A stretch of 64,000 bases of DNA from Wolfiporia cocos (taxonomy: Eukaryota > Basidiomycota > Agaricomycetes > Polyporales > Phaeolaceae), in NCBI GenBank assembly GCA_029448655.1, contig JACCLO010000007.1, forward strand, positions 248,001 through 312,000, in the 5' to 3' direction. The position numbers and the translations under genes were made by a program. The notes below the pieces were generated by a model. It saw nothing but the letters and a program-made list of their open reading frames with translations, searched no databases and was not told the origin of the DNA. The stretch's first letter is position 1; every line of letters begins with the position of its first letter. Shown here in pieces: positions 1-10,471 of the stretch.

Positions 1-2
1 AG

Positions 3-89
3 GACGATAACAGTGGAAAAATCGTAAAGACTAACCCTTCAATGGGCTCTAGCACAACTTCTACTCTCAACGGGGTCGTTGAAATCTAA
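3..89 (+). CDS. 3' end of a retrotransposon ORF (partial)
   Basis: The last 28 codons of an open frame enter from the left edge and end at TAA (87-89). A G-rich polypurine stretch (88-98) and then an LTR starting TGTCACAAG (101) follow at once, which is how the last ORF of a plus-strand LTR retrotransposon ends. The residues are Ser/Thr/Asn-rich and carry no recognisable domain, so the family is unknown. Element identity rests on the downstream polypurine tract and LTR, not on the protein. Confidence 0.35.
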   Translation, partial: DDNSGKIVKTNPSMGSSTTSTLNGVVEI

Positions 90-100
90 GGGGGGGGTAA

Positions 101-723
101 TGTCACAAGAATTCTCCTAGTTTCCCTATATTTCTTACTATTTTTCCGGAAATTCTACGAATTATCTACGACTTTCTAGACCAATAACTAGCTTATCTGG
201 TTCATAAGTTAACGGTTACATACGTGCCGAATGATGGCCGCGTTATCTCCCGTAACGACGGTCTTATCTTATCACTAGTAGTTACCATCAGTCACATGTC
301 TAGTTCTAGCCAATCGGACATTCCGTCCGGAAGCAGTCAGCATATAAACGTCAGCGGACCGGGCTTTGGTCACGCCCCGTCTTTGTAATGACAAGAGCGC
401 AAAACGCCATTCGCGCGGCCTACGCCGCCTTTCTATATCCCGGTTTTGATCGGCATATGTATTTATCGTATATTACTAAGTACTTAGGTACCTGGGGACT
501 TGTACATACGAATACGGACACTAGTATTATCTAATAAGACTGTTAGGGGTCTTATTTATCATGTATATATACTGGACTTGCTGAGCGCTATTGCCTCAGT
601 TCTATTCATTGCATTCATACTACGAGTTAACCACTCAACGTATCCTGCTTAACATCTGCTTTATCTCTTGCCTAACCAGCAATACCAAGATCATAACAAG
701 TAAGTGTTATCTTGTGTTTGTCA
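101..723 (+). repeat. 3' LTR of an LTR retrotransposon entering from the left
   Basis: The LTR begins TGTCACAAGAA directly after a polypurine tract (88-98). Its right end is near 719-723, where the inverted end of the KDZ element begins, so the retrotransposon seems to sit exactly on, or to have cut into, the terminus of that transposon. The left LTR and target duplication are outside the window, so the right boundary is approximate. It is not related in sequence to the three other LTR families found here. Confidence 0.55.
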
Positions 724-1120
724 GACGCATCTTATCTCCGGCTTCTCGATCTTCGATCATGACATCATTGCCAGCCGAGCGAGCGCGCATGGACAAGTCC
801 GTAGGGACTTAGTGGCTATGCCTCTGCAGTCACGGCTGCAGATTTATTTCCACACCCCTGTGTCTGATGATGATTCCCATCCTTTGTGGTTGCAGATTTA
901 TTTCCTCCGCTTCAGATACACACCCTCATAACGCTCCTGTGTCTGATGATGATTCCCATCCTCCGTGGTTGCAGATTTATTTCCTCCGCTTCAGATATAC
1001 ACTACCTTAGCGTTCCTGTGTCTGATGATGATTCCCATCCTCCGTGATTGCAGATTTATTTCCTTCGTATTTTCAGAACCCTCCTCCTTCGCTTTACATT
1101 TATTTTAACACTCCTGTGTT
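720..1120 (+). repeat. Left terminal inverted repeat with subterminal repeats
   Basis: About 400 bp inverted relative to 20,274-20,673. The outer 110 bp are unique sequence. The inner part is a run of a roughly 79-bp unit containing TGTCTGATGATGATTCCCA and GCAGATTTATTTCC, in the opposite orientation to the right-hand copy and to the internal array at 15,315-15,658. KDZ and hAT-like transposases often bind repeated subterminal motifs, so these may be transposase binding sites (inference). Confidence 0.75.
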
Positions 1121-1359
1121 TTATTATGACTCTTATTCGACTTACCCATGGTTAGCCAGGTACGCACTGGAGAACGTATAAGCGTGTCTGATCATGACCG
1201 ATGATCTATCACGTGAGCTGGCGAGCTTGAGGTCTTCCGAGACGTTCGACGATATTTGTGCCTAACTTACTTCGACTCACTATACAAGCTCATAATCGGC
1301 TTTATTCAGTTGCATCTATTCAACATGGCACATACCAAAGGACTCTCACGTACCGCGCA

Positions 1360-2069
1360 TGTTACGGGTCGAATACCCATTCGTATATTCGAGTCGCGAA
1401 TATAGATCGTTCTTCTGCACGTAGGCACGTCGCCGTATGCAAGGCAAATACTCGTTAGATGCCTTCGGGTCCTAAGTGAAGTCCTTAGGAGATCGGTTAA
1501 TAACCAATACGCGTTAGAGGATATAATCTGTTCAGGTGCGAGTCGAATAGAATATAAGACTCGCCTAAGTCCGAGAAGTCAGTGTGCACTTCGAGGACTT
1601 AGTCGTTCGATTGCTCGAGTGAGAAATACTGAGCGTAGTTTCCTACGTTTAAGAACGAGTATAAGACTTCTTGTTTATACAACAAGGTCGAGCTGAAGAG
1701 CTTCGACAATAAGTACATGAGCTTTTATACTACGCTAAGTTTCAGGGGTCAAGTTCGTCCCAGATGTCACCGCTACTATCTACGCTATAGTACCAAACGT
1801 TTGATATGTATGTAGTGATATGTCTGAAACGATAGATAGAAATGATGATGGCAGTTGAACGCCATCTGTCAGCTAACGAATGATAAACATGAAACGGGGA
1901 CAGAGTTGGATCTGTCAAAAGTGAAACATGCCCTACATGCTAATACAACTGGGGATACGCCCAGTAGAGTCACGAGTAGCCAGGGGGTTGGTTGCGCAAC
2001 AAGTCCCTGTATCGTATTCGCCTGGTGGTGAGTTCTGTCGATATTCGAAAAATTGAAATAACCGTAACA
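1360..2069 (-). repeat. 3' LTR of the chromovirus
   Basis: 710 bp with ends TGTTACGG/CCGTAACA. It is the left copy on the plus strand and the 3' LTR of the minus-strand element. It differs from the 10,472-11,181 copy at five positions that I can find by eye, all transitions. Four fall in CpG (near 1,380, 1,395, 2,032 and 2,039). Confidence 0.93.
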
Positions 2070-2085
2070 TCAGCCCCTCCCTAGG
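2070..2085 (-). other. Polypurine tract of the chromovirus
   Basis: Read on the minus strand, AGGGAGGGGCTGA lies directly before the 3' LTR, the usual place for the plus-strand primer of reverse transcription. Bases 2,086-2,445 between it and the last ORF show no coding signal and are probably the 3' untranslated part. Confidence 0.6.
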
Positions 2086-2445
2086 CATTCGTCGGCCTCG
2101 ACGGATCCTCCAAGTTCCTCTCCTCAGAGTGCCTCGGCATCCTGCTCGTTGTAGATGTCGCCGTTCCCGCTGAGGGATGGGGTCGTAGGAGTTCGCCATA
2201 CAAAGTGTTGGCGGCATTCATTCTGTCGATGACCTGGTTGATTGAGCCCACAAGCTCGGCAAATATAGTCGGTGTTACGAGTCTAACACGGCTGAGCCCA
2301 CGGGAAGTGGTAAGCGTGTGAAACCGTTACCCAATTAGGCAACAGGCAACGTGCTTATATACCTGGAACCACAGTCTCGCCTAACCGCGAGATTACGCCC
2401 TTTTAGCGAAGGGGGCTAAATGCCTTGCATAGCACGTGAGTGGTT

Positions 2446-3381
2446 CTACGTGCGACCGTAACAGTCGGGGCAGTCGAGGATCCAGTGGTTAGCGGAACCA
2501 CATTGTCGACACGGCTGCTCGGGTGAAGGTCTCGCTGGTACCCGTAGGGAAGGGATATCGCGGAGGTATTCGTTATGTTGGTACCTCCAGTGGTGTGCGG
2601 CTCGGTGAAGGTTCCGTGCTGCCCATGCGGGTAGGGAGGCGGTGTCTCGTTTGTGCTCCCTCGCACCTCGCTCAAACTCCTCGCGGGTAATGCTCTGCAC
2701 CGAAGGAGATCGTCGAATAGGCGGCGTGCTATTCGCTCTTCGCTGTCGCGCTGGGGTAGCCCTAGGGCTCGTCGGGCGTGCAGGTGGTTCACGTCTCCCG
2801 TCGCCTCCCATACCAGAAATACGTGTCGTCGGGTCTCTAACTCCTGTTCGGCGGGCTCTCTGAGTCTCGGTAGGCAGAGGAAATAATACTCGATCGCGTT
2901 CCATAAAATCAAACGGCCTTGCAACTCGGCGTCGTTCGTCGGTGGTGAAAAAGCGGGCGGGTCGTGGTACATATTCGGGTCGGTTGGGAGTAGTGTGCTC
3001 GCGATCCTCGAAGTCGTTGAGCGCATGTCGTAGTCGTGCCATCGTCGTGGTGGCCAGTCTGTCGATAAGTCGGTCGGTGAGTAGCTCGAGTCCCTCCCTC
3101 TGTGCTCTGATCTGCCCCTCCATTCGGACGAGGTCCTCGGTGATGTTCTGGTACGAGCTGTATACGTGGGTGAGATCCTGCGCGATGTCGAAGAGGGCCG
3201 TCCAGCCATCGGCTCGGCCAGCAAAGGGTCCCTCGGCCCTATACCAGAGGAGGGTGTGTCTGATCTGTAGGTGTTGGGGGGAATACCTCCTCGGTGGCGT
3301 ACCTCTCGGCCGACCTTCTCGACGGTCTGCGTCACCGGGAGTCGTGGTGCAACGGGGGAGCTGATGGCGAGTCGTCGACAT
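2446..3381 (-). pseudogene. Extra ORF after the chromodomain, with C-terminal zinc knuckle
   Basis: In a second frame overlapping the end of pol, a protein-like ORF can start at Met 3,381 (MSTTRHQLPRC) and ends at 2,446. It has an amphipathic helical section (TALFDIAQDLTHVYSSYQNI, EGLELLTDRLIDRLATTTM), a basic linker and a perfect CX2CX4HX4C knuckle, CRQCGSANHWILDC. Between about 2,690 and 2,945 the other frame looks more like protein (AELQGRLILWNAIEYYFLCL, RRHVFLVWEATGDVNHLHAR), which suggests two compensating frameshifts. The position after pol is where env-like genes sit, but I see no membrane segment, so it looks like a second nucleic-acid-binding protein or a C-terminal pol module. Function unknown. 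Confidence 0.6.
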
Positions 3382-3428
3382 ACTATTACTGTTCGGCTTT
3401 CGAGTGTTGGGGTTGTTCTGACTCGCAT

Positions 3429-4841
3429 TCGGTGGTAGCTTTTTATCAGCTCCTTGGAATGCTCCAAGTTCGCCTCGTCTTCCCATGAGTTGTCGGCCGT
3501 GGCATAGCCCTTCCACTTGACGAAGTATTGATGCTTCTTTCCTCGCCATCTGTCAGCCAAGATAGCTTTGACTTCATATTCCTCCTGCCCCTTAATGATA
3601 TCCGGTGGCGGCCGTAGGTAATTGGGTCCGTGCACCCTTGTTTCTTTGAATGGTTTTAGTAGGGCAGCGTGGAATACCGGATGAATTTTCCAGCTCGCCG
3701 GTAACTGTAACCGGTATGTCGTGGGTCCCATCTTTTCTGTGATGGTGAAGGGTCCTTCCCTTTTTGGTGCCAGCTTGTTAGATTCGTAGGGGATAGTTAG
3801 GTTCTTTGCGTCGAGCCAGACTTTGTCTCCTTTCTCGAGCTTCGGTAATTCTCGGAAGAAACGTCCTGCCATTCTTTTCTGAGCTAATTCGTGCGCGATG
3901 AATGCCATCTTTCGCGCCTCTTTGATCTTCTTGATCCTGTCAGCTGCTGCCGGGACGTTTCCTACTCTGTCGTAGTCTGGAAATCCTCTTGGGGTGTATC
4001 CCAAGATTATTTCAAGTGGCGCAGGTCGATTTTCAGTTCGCCGTGTGTTATGTGCAAATTCGACGTCAGGTAGTCGTTGTACCCACTGGAAAGGGTCGTT
4101 CATGCAATAGATGCGAAGGTATACTTCGATCTGTTGATTCATTCTTTCTGTCTGTCCGTCGGTCTGTGGATGGTACGCCGTGCTCATCGCTGATTCCGTT
4201 CCCTGCAGCTTGCATAATTCCTTGAAAAGCTTTGATGCAAACTGTGGTCCTCTGTCTGAAATGATCTTTCGGGGAATGCCATATAGCGAGTAGATTTTTC
4301 GGTGAAATATCTCTGCCGCCCCTTCGCTAGTGATCGTTTTGTCGCACGGGGTGAGAGAGATTGCCTTGGATAGGCCATGGTCGACGATCACCATCATGGA
4401 GTCATACTTTCCGACTCTTGGCAGGTCGGTGACAAAATCGACCGAGCACTGTGAGAAGGGGAGGGCGTCTTCCCGTGTCGGTATTGGTTGCAAAGGGGGT
4501 TTTAGCGGATTCCTATCAGGTTTCATCTGTTGACAGATTGCACAGCCCCGGACGTATTCCGCTATCATTGTTCTCATGTCAGGCCACCAAAAGTGGGTCG
4601 TAACCTGTACTGTTGTACCCCAGATCCCAGGGTGTCCAGCCGGGATCGTGTCGTGGTATTTTGAGATGACGTCCCGTCGAAGGTCCTCGTCTTTTGGCAC
4701 GTACATCCTGCCCCTGTAGAGCAGTATTCCATCCGTTTGTTGCCATTCATCTGCGGTGGTTTTCGCGGGGAATTCGCCTGTGCCCCCTAGAGCACGGATC
4801 GCCTGTTCCGCAGATTCATCTCGATCGTTGGCGTTCTTGAT
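3429..4841 (-). pseudogene. Pol: integrase and chromodomain
   Basis: Follows the TGA at 4,842 in the same frame. The zinc-binding HHCC region has HDTIPAGHPG and CAICQQMK. The catalytic core has Asp in CSVDFVTDLP, Asp in IISDRGPQF and Glu in HPQTDGQTERMNQQIE (D,D-35-E type). The GPY/F module is REGPFTITEKMGPTTYRLQL. The C-terminal chromodomain is YEVKAILADRWRGKK, FVKWKGY, SWEDEANL. In chromoviruses this domain steers integration to particular chromatin. The frame st stays open to 2,403, but after about 3,429 the residue mix looks like a shadow of the next ORF except in one stretch (about 2,690-2,945). Confidence 0.92.
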
Positions 4842-6560
4842 TCAATCAATGATCGGGATCTGGATTGCATGGACGACGAGTTCGTCTGGAATCATGGTGA
4901 TTCCCTCGTTGTCCTCGTTGCTTTCGTCCAGGTGGTACAACCTGGAAAGTGTGTCGGCCATGACTAGTTTCCTTCCGGGGACGTGCTGCAATTTCAGGTC
5001 GAATTGTGAAAGGAATAGATGCCATCTCGCTTGTCGCCGATTTAGGCGCTGTGTGCTTCTCCAGTACGTCAGGTTCTGATGATCACTTCGGATCAAGATC
5101 CGATGCGGTGCTCCTTCCAATAGGTGCCGCCATTCTTCTAATGCTCGGACTATTCCGAGTAGTTCGCAATCGTAGATTTCGTAGTTCCGTTCTGTTGATG
5201 TCAGGGATTGTGAGAGATATCCCACTGGCCGTTCGCGCCCCGTTTCATCTGTTTGTTTCAGCACTGCTCCTGTGGCGAACTGAGATGCATCCGTTTCGAG
5301 GATGAATGGTTTCTCCTTGTCTGGTGTTCCTAACGCGGGCGCCGTCGTGAATGCCTGCTTCATGAAGTCGAATGCTCTCTGTTCTTTGTCCGTCCACTGG
5401 AACCCCGTTCCTGTGACCGTTTTTGTGAGGTCTACCAGGGGTCGTGCGTGCGTTGAGTAGTGGTCGATGAATTTTCGATAGAAGTTCGCAAACCCTAGGA
5501 AGGATCTGACTTCCTTGAGATTTCGGGGAGTCGGCCATTCTTTAATCCCGTTGAGTTTTGCTGGGTCCATCTGGATGTTCCCTGGGGTGATGACCAGCCC
5601 TAGGAACTCAACTCGGTTGACGCCGAAGGTGCATTTCTCGGGTTTCACAAAGAGGTGGTTGTCTGCTAATTTCTGAAGGATCCGCCGTTCCCGTTCTTTG
5701 TGTGTTTTCTCATCTTCTGAGAAAGCGAGGATGTCGTCCATATAAACAAGCACCCATCCTTCGAGGATTTCTTCTTTCAGGATTTCATTCATCATTGCCT
5801 GAAAGGTCCCGGGTGCATTGCACAATCCGAAAAACATAACTGTGGGCTTGTACAACCCTCGGTTTGTTTTGAAGGCTGCTTTCCATTCGTCTCCCTTCTT
5901 GATCCGCACGTTGTTGTATCCCGCTCTAAGGTCCATTTTTGTGAAGATCTTTGCTCCTTTCAGCTTTTCCAGGAGCTCTGAGATCAGTGGCAAGGGATAG
6001 ACGTTCTTTATCGTTCCTTCGTTCAGGTATCGATAATCTTGACAGGGTCGTAAGCCGCTGTCTTTCTTTGGAACGAAAAAGAATGGTGACACCATCGGGG
6101 ATTTTGAAGGGACTATGAATCCCTTGGCCAAGTTTTCCTTTAGGAATTCGTCCAGCACTTGTTGCTCTTTAGGCGAGAGTGCATAGACTTTGCAGTCTTT
6201 CGGCACAAAATCGGGTTTTAATTCGATTGCGTGGTCCCATGGTCTCGACGGGGGGAACGCTGCTGCGGACTCCTTGCTGAACACCTTGGCAAAGTCCAGT
6301 AGGTGTTTCGGGACCATTTCTTCAATCGTCCGGTCTTGTTCGGGGGTTTTCTGCGCGAATTCTTGGGATTTCGTTAATGCTTTCCTGACAGCATTGATGA
6401 TTTGTATCTTCGTTCGGAATTTCCTTCGCGTCTCCCCTTTTTTTCCTATGATCTTGGGGTCTGCTTTCGTGAAGCGTCGGATTGCTTCATATTCTTCAGG
6501 AGTGTATAATCGTTGATTTGTTTCTTCTGGTTGGTCTGTGGATCCAAACCCTTTCTCCCC
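4842..6560 (-). pseudogene. Pol: reverse transcriptase and RNase H
   Basis: The frame continues from the dUTPase. RT blocks are clear: [33 protein letters not shown], the polymerase motif VYMDDILAF (catalytic Asp pair) and FLGLVITPG. The RNase H follows with [16 protein letters not shown], a conserved Glu in [30 protein letters not shown] and the ADTLSRL tail typical of Ty3/gypsy. It ends at TGA 4,842-4,844, but the same frame continues without other defects into the integrase, so the TGA is a nonsense change in one polyprotein and not a natural end. Confidence 0.92.
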
Positions 6561-7416
6561 TCATTCTGTCTCGTCTAGGTCTTCGACCTCTATGATGTCG
6601 GGGGTGAGGTGTCGTTCGAATATTATCTGGGCTACTCGCATTCCCGGGATAATCCTATGTGCTTTGTCTGAGTAGTTGAAGATAATGGCTCCAACGTCTC
6701 CTCGGTAGTCCGAGTCTATGACTCCGGCTTGTACTACCAATCCGTGTCTGAGGGTGTTGCCTGATCGTCCAGCCAACCTTCCGTACGATCCCTTCGGGAT
6801 CTTCATTTTTATTCCTGTGGAGACGAGTTTCCATCCTCCGGTGGGAATCTCGGTTTCTTCTGCGGCGTAAAGGTCGTACCCTGCAGCTTCTTGGGTCCCC
6901 CTTGTTGGAATTTTCCCTTCTGGGGCAACTACCATTTCTACCGTACCCATTCGGATCGTGGTTTCCTGTTTCTTTTCTTCTGCCCCTAGTATTGATCGTA
7001 CATCGACTGTTTGGTCCTTCCAGTCGATTGTGGGGTTTTCGTCTTTTAGCCATCCATACCCTAGGATCATATTCTCTGTTCCGATTGATCCTACTAGGAA
7101 TCGGACTTTTCGCGTTTTCTGGGTCTTCGGATATCGTAGTAGTATGGTGGCTTCTCAGTCTATTCGCCCATCTTTGTTTTCTGTTCCGTCAATATTTTGA
7201 CGATGATCGGGTTCTTCAAGGGTTGCGTGGGCACCTTGTATTTTTCTACCACTCTGCTGTGGATCAGGTTCGACATTGCTCCTGAGTCGATTAGTGCATT
7301 GCACTTCACGGGTTTTGCCAACATCATGATTACCGGGATGAAGAGGGATCGATTCTTCTCGAACGAGGTAATTACATGCGCTGCTTTCTCGGAGGGTAAG
7401 ACCGTGGGCTTCCCTC
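6561..7416 (-). pseudogene. Pol: aspartic protease followed by dUTPase
   Basis: The protease carries the catalytic motif NALIDSGAMSNLIH (DSGA at about 7,279-7,290). The frame then shifts by one base in an A run near 7,195, passes a TGA at 7,155-7,157, and resumes as LLRYPKTQKTRKVRFLVGS. Next comes a dUTPase domain with four of the five family motifs in order: AAGYDLYAAEE (I), GRSGNT (II; family GRSGLA), GVIDSDYRGDVGAIIFN (III) and GMRVAQIIFE (IV). Motif V (GFGSTD) lies just past a TGA at 6,561-6,563. The family has Arg at that stop position (R-G-x-G-G-F-G-S-T), so CGA to TGA is the likely change. dUTPases hydrolyse dUTP to dUMP and limit uracil incorporation; here the enzyme would act during reverse transcription (inference). 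Confidence 0.85.
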
Positions 7417-7947
7417 CTAGGCAAAATCCTGTTCTTCTACGAGCTGTGCTAGGAGCTCGGGGTTCTTGGCTTTCAGGGCCCTAATCGCTGTGACCGCTCT
7501 GTTCGCGGTGATGTATTCAGTCTCTTCCTCTGAGACTTCTTCGATGCGAGCTTCTTGCTCGGCTTCTTCTTCCTCGGTCTTTCGAGTGGTCCGCCTAGGG
7601 CGGGCTGGCTTCCTCGGCCTCTTCGGGCAGTCTCGCGACATATGCCCTGGCTGATGACAGGTGAAACACTTTCCCTTCTTGATGTGATCGTCCCTTTCCT
7701 GGGTGGTCATTCGATCTACATCCATCGCATTCGGATCTTTCGGTGCGGTTGTCTGTGGAGCACTAGTGCGTCCGTTATTCTGGTTCGAGGCTTGCCAAGC
7801 CTTTTTCTTGACAAACGGTTTATCCCGTTTCAAGAATATCTTGTACGTATTTTCATAGTACGAGGCAGCGGACTGCCATTCATCAATGGTCGCTGGTAGT
7901 GGCTGAACGCCAATGATGTATCGGGTCGTATGTTTGGGTAACCCTTT

Positions 7948-8524
7948 TGTCACAAACTTACTTGTTTGTGAGGACCTGCGCTGCAGGGGAATCCTAACGT
8001 GCCTAACGAGGCATGTGTGCGACCGCGACAGCGGTGACCGGGTCGGCTGTACCAAGGGCGAACCCAACCCGAGGACTCCTAGCGGCGACATACCATGGCG
8101 GCACACAGTCAAGCGAGACAAGAGAGGCCCCCGGGGCAGAGACGCATCACGCGCATAGCAAGAAAGGGGCCAAGGCCCAATGACTAGAATCTCAAAGATG
8201 AGGGAGTAAGCCCTCATCGCTGCAGTATAAGTACATGTGTTGGAACGCTAAGTATCTAGCCTGCCCTACAGACATGGCCTGTGCGCATGTAACGTAAGCG
8301 TGACCGTACAAGTAACGTAACATGTAACTATATGGTGACCTATCATGTGAGTACCTGGCACGCGCGCTGCCTGACTAGCGCGCGCCTACTGGGTCAGGTG
8401 ATCCTGGAGGTAACTAGGGCGCGACCGAGAGGAAACGTAAAGTGAGCGGGGCGCGCGCGCGTGCAGCGGCGCCCATACAACCATAGTAAGGGATGCTGGT
8501 ACCCCCCAGGGGTGAACCGTGACA
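7948..8524. repeat. Solo LTR (family B, copy 1) in gag
   Basis: 577 bp with ends TGTCACAAACTT...GTGACA, flanked by the perfect 5-bp duplication CCTTT (7,943-7,947 and 8,525-8,529). Deleting it with one duplication joins gag in frame. It is related to 9,803-10,373 and 34,954-35,501 through shared blocks such as GCGGTGA...GTCGGCTGTACC and AGGACTCCTAG. No internal region is present, so it arose by LTR-LTR recombination. Confidence 0.9.
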
Positions 8525-9802
8525 CCTTTCTCGAATAGGGTTATAAGCAGCGCGTTTCCGTCCGCGCTGTATCGATCGTACTGGGCCTTCCCGGCCAAGT
8601 TATTGAATTCGGTGATGTAGTCATCGATGTCTTTTCTGTCCTGGGTTACGTCCAGGATTTTCTTCCGCGCCTTCTGTACTTCTTCGATGGCTCCGAAGGC
8701 TTTTTGGAAGTCTGCATCAAACTGTGCAAGACTAGGCGGGAAGAATCGTTTTGTCTGGGGGTTCGTATAAACCCGATGATAGTTCTGTTTCCATTGGCCC
8801 GTTTTCCCCTTGTTCGAAATATAAGAGAGGATAAAGATCACTCTCTGAACGTCGTTCTGGAATGACGTTTCGTACATCGTAAACCAGGAATTGCACTGGT
8901 TTATGAAGTTCTGCATGTCGGATCGTTCCCCATCGAATACGTCCGGGGGATTGATCTTTATCATCGGGGGTCGGTAATACGGGTTCGGCGCCGGAGGTTG
9001 AGGCTGCGGCGCATTCGGTGGTGGAGGTCCCCCTGGGGGTCCTCCTCCTCCCGGGTATCCTCCACCCAGGTTTCCTGGGTTTCCTCCGGGGTTCCCTGGG
9101 TTTCCTCCTCCAGGGGTTCCTCCTCCGGGGTTCGTGGGGGTTCCTCCTCCGAGTCCTCCAGGAGGGGGGGCATTCCCTCCTCCGAGTCCGAAGTTTCCTC
9201 CCAATCCTCCTCCGCTTGTACCTGCGGAGGTTCGTCCAAATAGGCCTGAAGGCCATGTTCCTGGGTTTGTTGTTCCCATTCCTCCGCTTGGGCTAGTCCA
9301 AGACGGATTTCCTCCGCTACCCATTCCGGGTGCGTTCTGTGGGGGGTTTCCAAAGAGGTCTGTTCCTCCAGCCATAGACCCAACCCCACTCTGCGCAAAA
9401 GCAGATATAAATCCTGGAGGGTCCTGTCCTCCGGTCTGGCTGTTATCTGGTCCTGTAAAGATTCCAGGATTTCTCCCATCATTTCCGATGCGCTCAATTC
9501 CTGCCATTCCTGTGGCGCCCGAAAGCTGATTCGTATTTCTATCGGCATCGGAGGTTCTGTTGATGGTTTCGGTTTCGTTTTCGGTCAACGTCGCGGTTGA
9601 CATCGGAGGGATTTCTCCGAATCGTTCGAACGCTTCACGCGTTATTTCCCAAGCAGTCGTTCCTGCGGAGGGGTATACTTGTACCCACTTCGATGCCCTA
9701 TCTTCTCTGGGGATGACAACAATTCCTCCGCGGTTACGGAAGGCTCCAATGGTGTCAGTCCACTCGTATTGGTTGAGTCTGTAGACTCCCTGAATGTCCT
9801 CG

Positions 9803-10373
9803 TGTCACAGACTTACCCGTCTGTGCGACCCTGGCATCAGGGGGAATCCCTAACGCCCTACAAGACGTGTGCGACACCGCGCCAGCGGTGACCTTGTCGG
9901 CTGTACCAAAGGTAGACCACACCTAAGGACTCCTAGAGGCGATGTAGTGAGGCAACACACAGTCGAGCAAGACAAGAGGGGCCCTCGGGCCAGAGCACGC
10001 GCAGGGAAGTAGTAAGAGAGGCACAATAGTGCATTGACGAGAATCTCAAGGATGAGGATGTAAGTCCTCATCCGTCGTACTTATACATGTGTAGCTGGCC
10101 AGTAATGGCCGCCCTAAAGTGATGGCCTGTGCGCCGTAACTAAGAGAGCACATGATATATGTAACTACAGTGACGCATGTAACTGTGTGACCATAACGTG
10201 CGATACCTGAGGCGCGCGCTACCCTACAGCGCTAACCTAACAGTCAGGTGACCAACAAACTAGAGAGACGCACGAGGAGGTGGCTGAGGATCAGAGACGC
10301 GGCGTACGCCTAGCGCCGCATGTGAAACCTATAGCGAGGGAAGTACAGTGGCCCCCTGGGCACATCCGTGACA
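9803..10373. repeat. Solo LTR (family B, copy 2) in gag
   Basis: 571 bp with ends TGTCACAGACTT...GTGACA and a perfect target duplication CCTCG (9,798-9,802 and 10,374-10,378). It sits in the 5' part of gag, about 1.3 kb from copy 1 and in the same orientation, and it hides the true gag start from simple ORF reading. Confidence 0.9.
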
Positions 10374-10471
10374 CCTCGGGCAAGAGTTCAATCAGTCGTG
10401 CTGGGAATTCTGGTCCAAATATCATGTGCCCTTACACCGTGATAGGTGAGGGGGTGATAAGCTCGACCTTC

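Larger units (their letters stand above)
7417..10425 (-). pseudogene. Gag of the chromovirus, split by two solo LTRs
   Basis: The true start is the ATG at 10,423-10,425 (MIFGPEFPARLIELLPEDIQ), upstream of one inserted LTR. The frame runs 10,425-10,374, 9,802-8,525 and 7,947-7,420, with TAG at 7,417-7,419. Removing each insertion with one 5-bp duplication joins the three parts in frame. In order, the protein has an N-terminal region, a Gly/Pro/Asn-rich linker (about 9,000-9,400), a capsid-like region (MIKINPPDVFDG, FINQCNSWF), and a nucleocapsid knuckle CFTCHQPGHMSRDC (CX2CX4HX4C) followed by a basic and then acidic tail. Protease reads on from an overlapping frame just past the stop, so pol was probably reached by frameshift. 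Confidence 0.85.

Noticed and set aside
2403..3428. Long continuation of the integrase frame after the chromodomain as a single 767-residue protein
   Set aside because: Most of this stretch is Ser/Arg/Thr-rich and looks like a shadow of the overlapping zinc-knuckle frame; only about 2,690-2,945 reads as protein.
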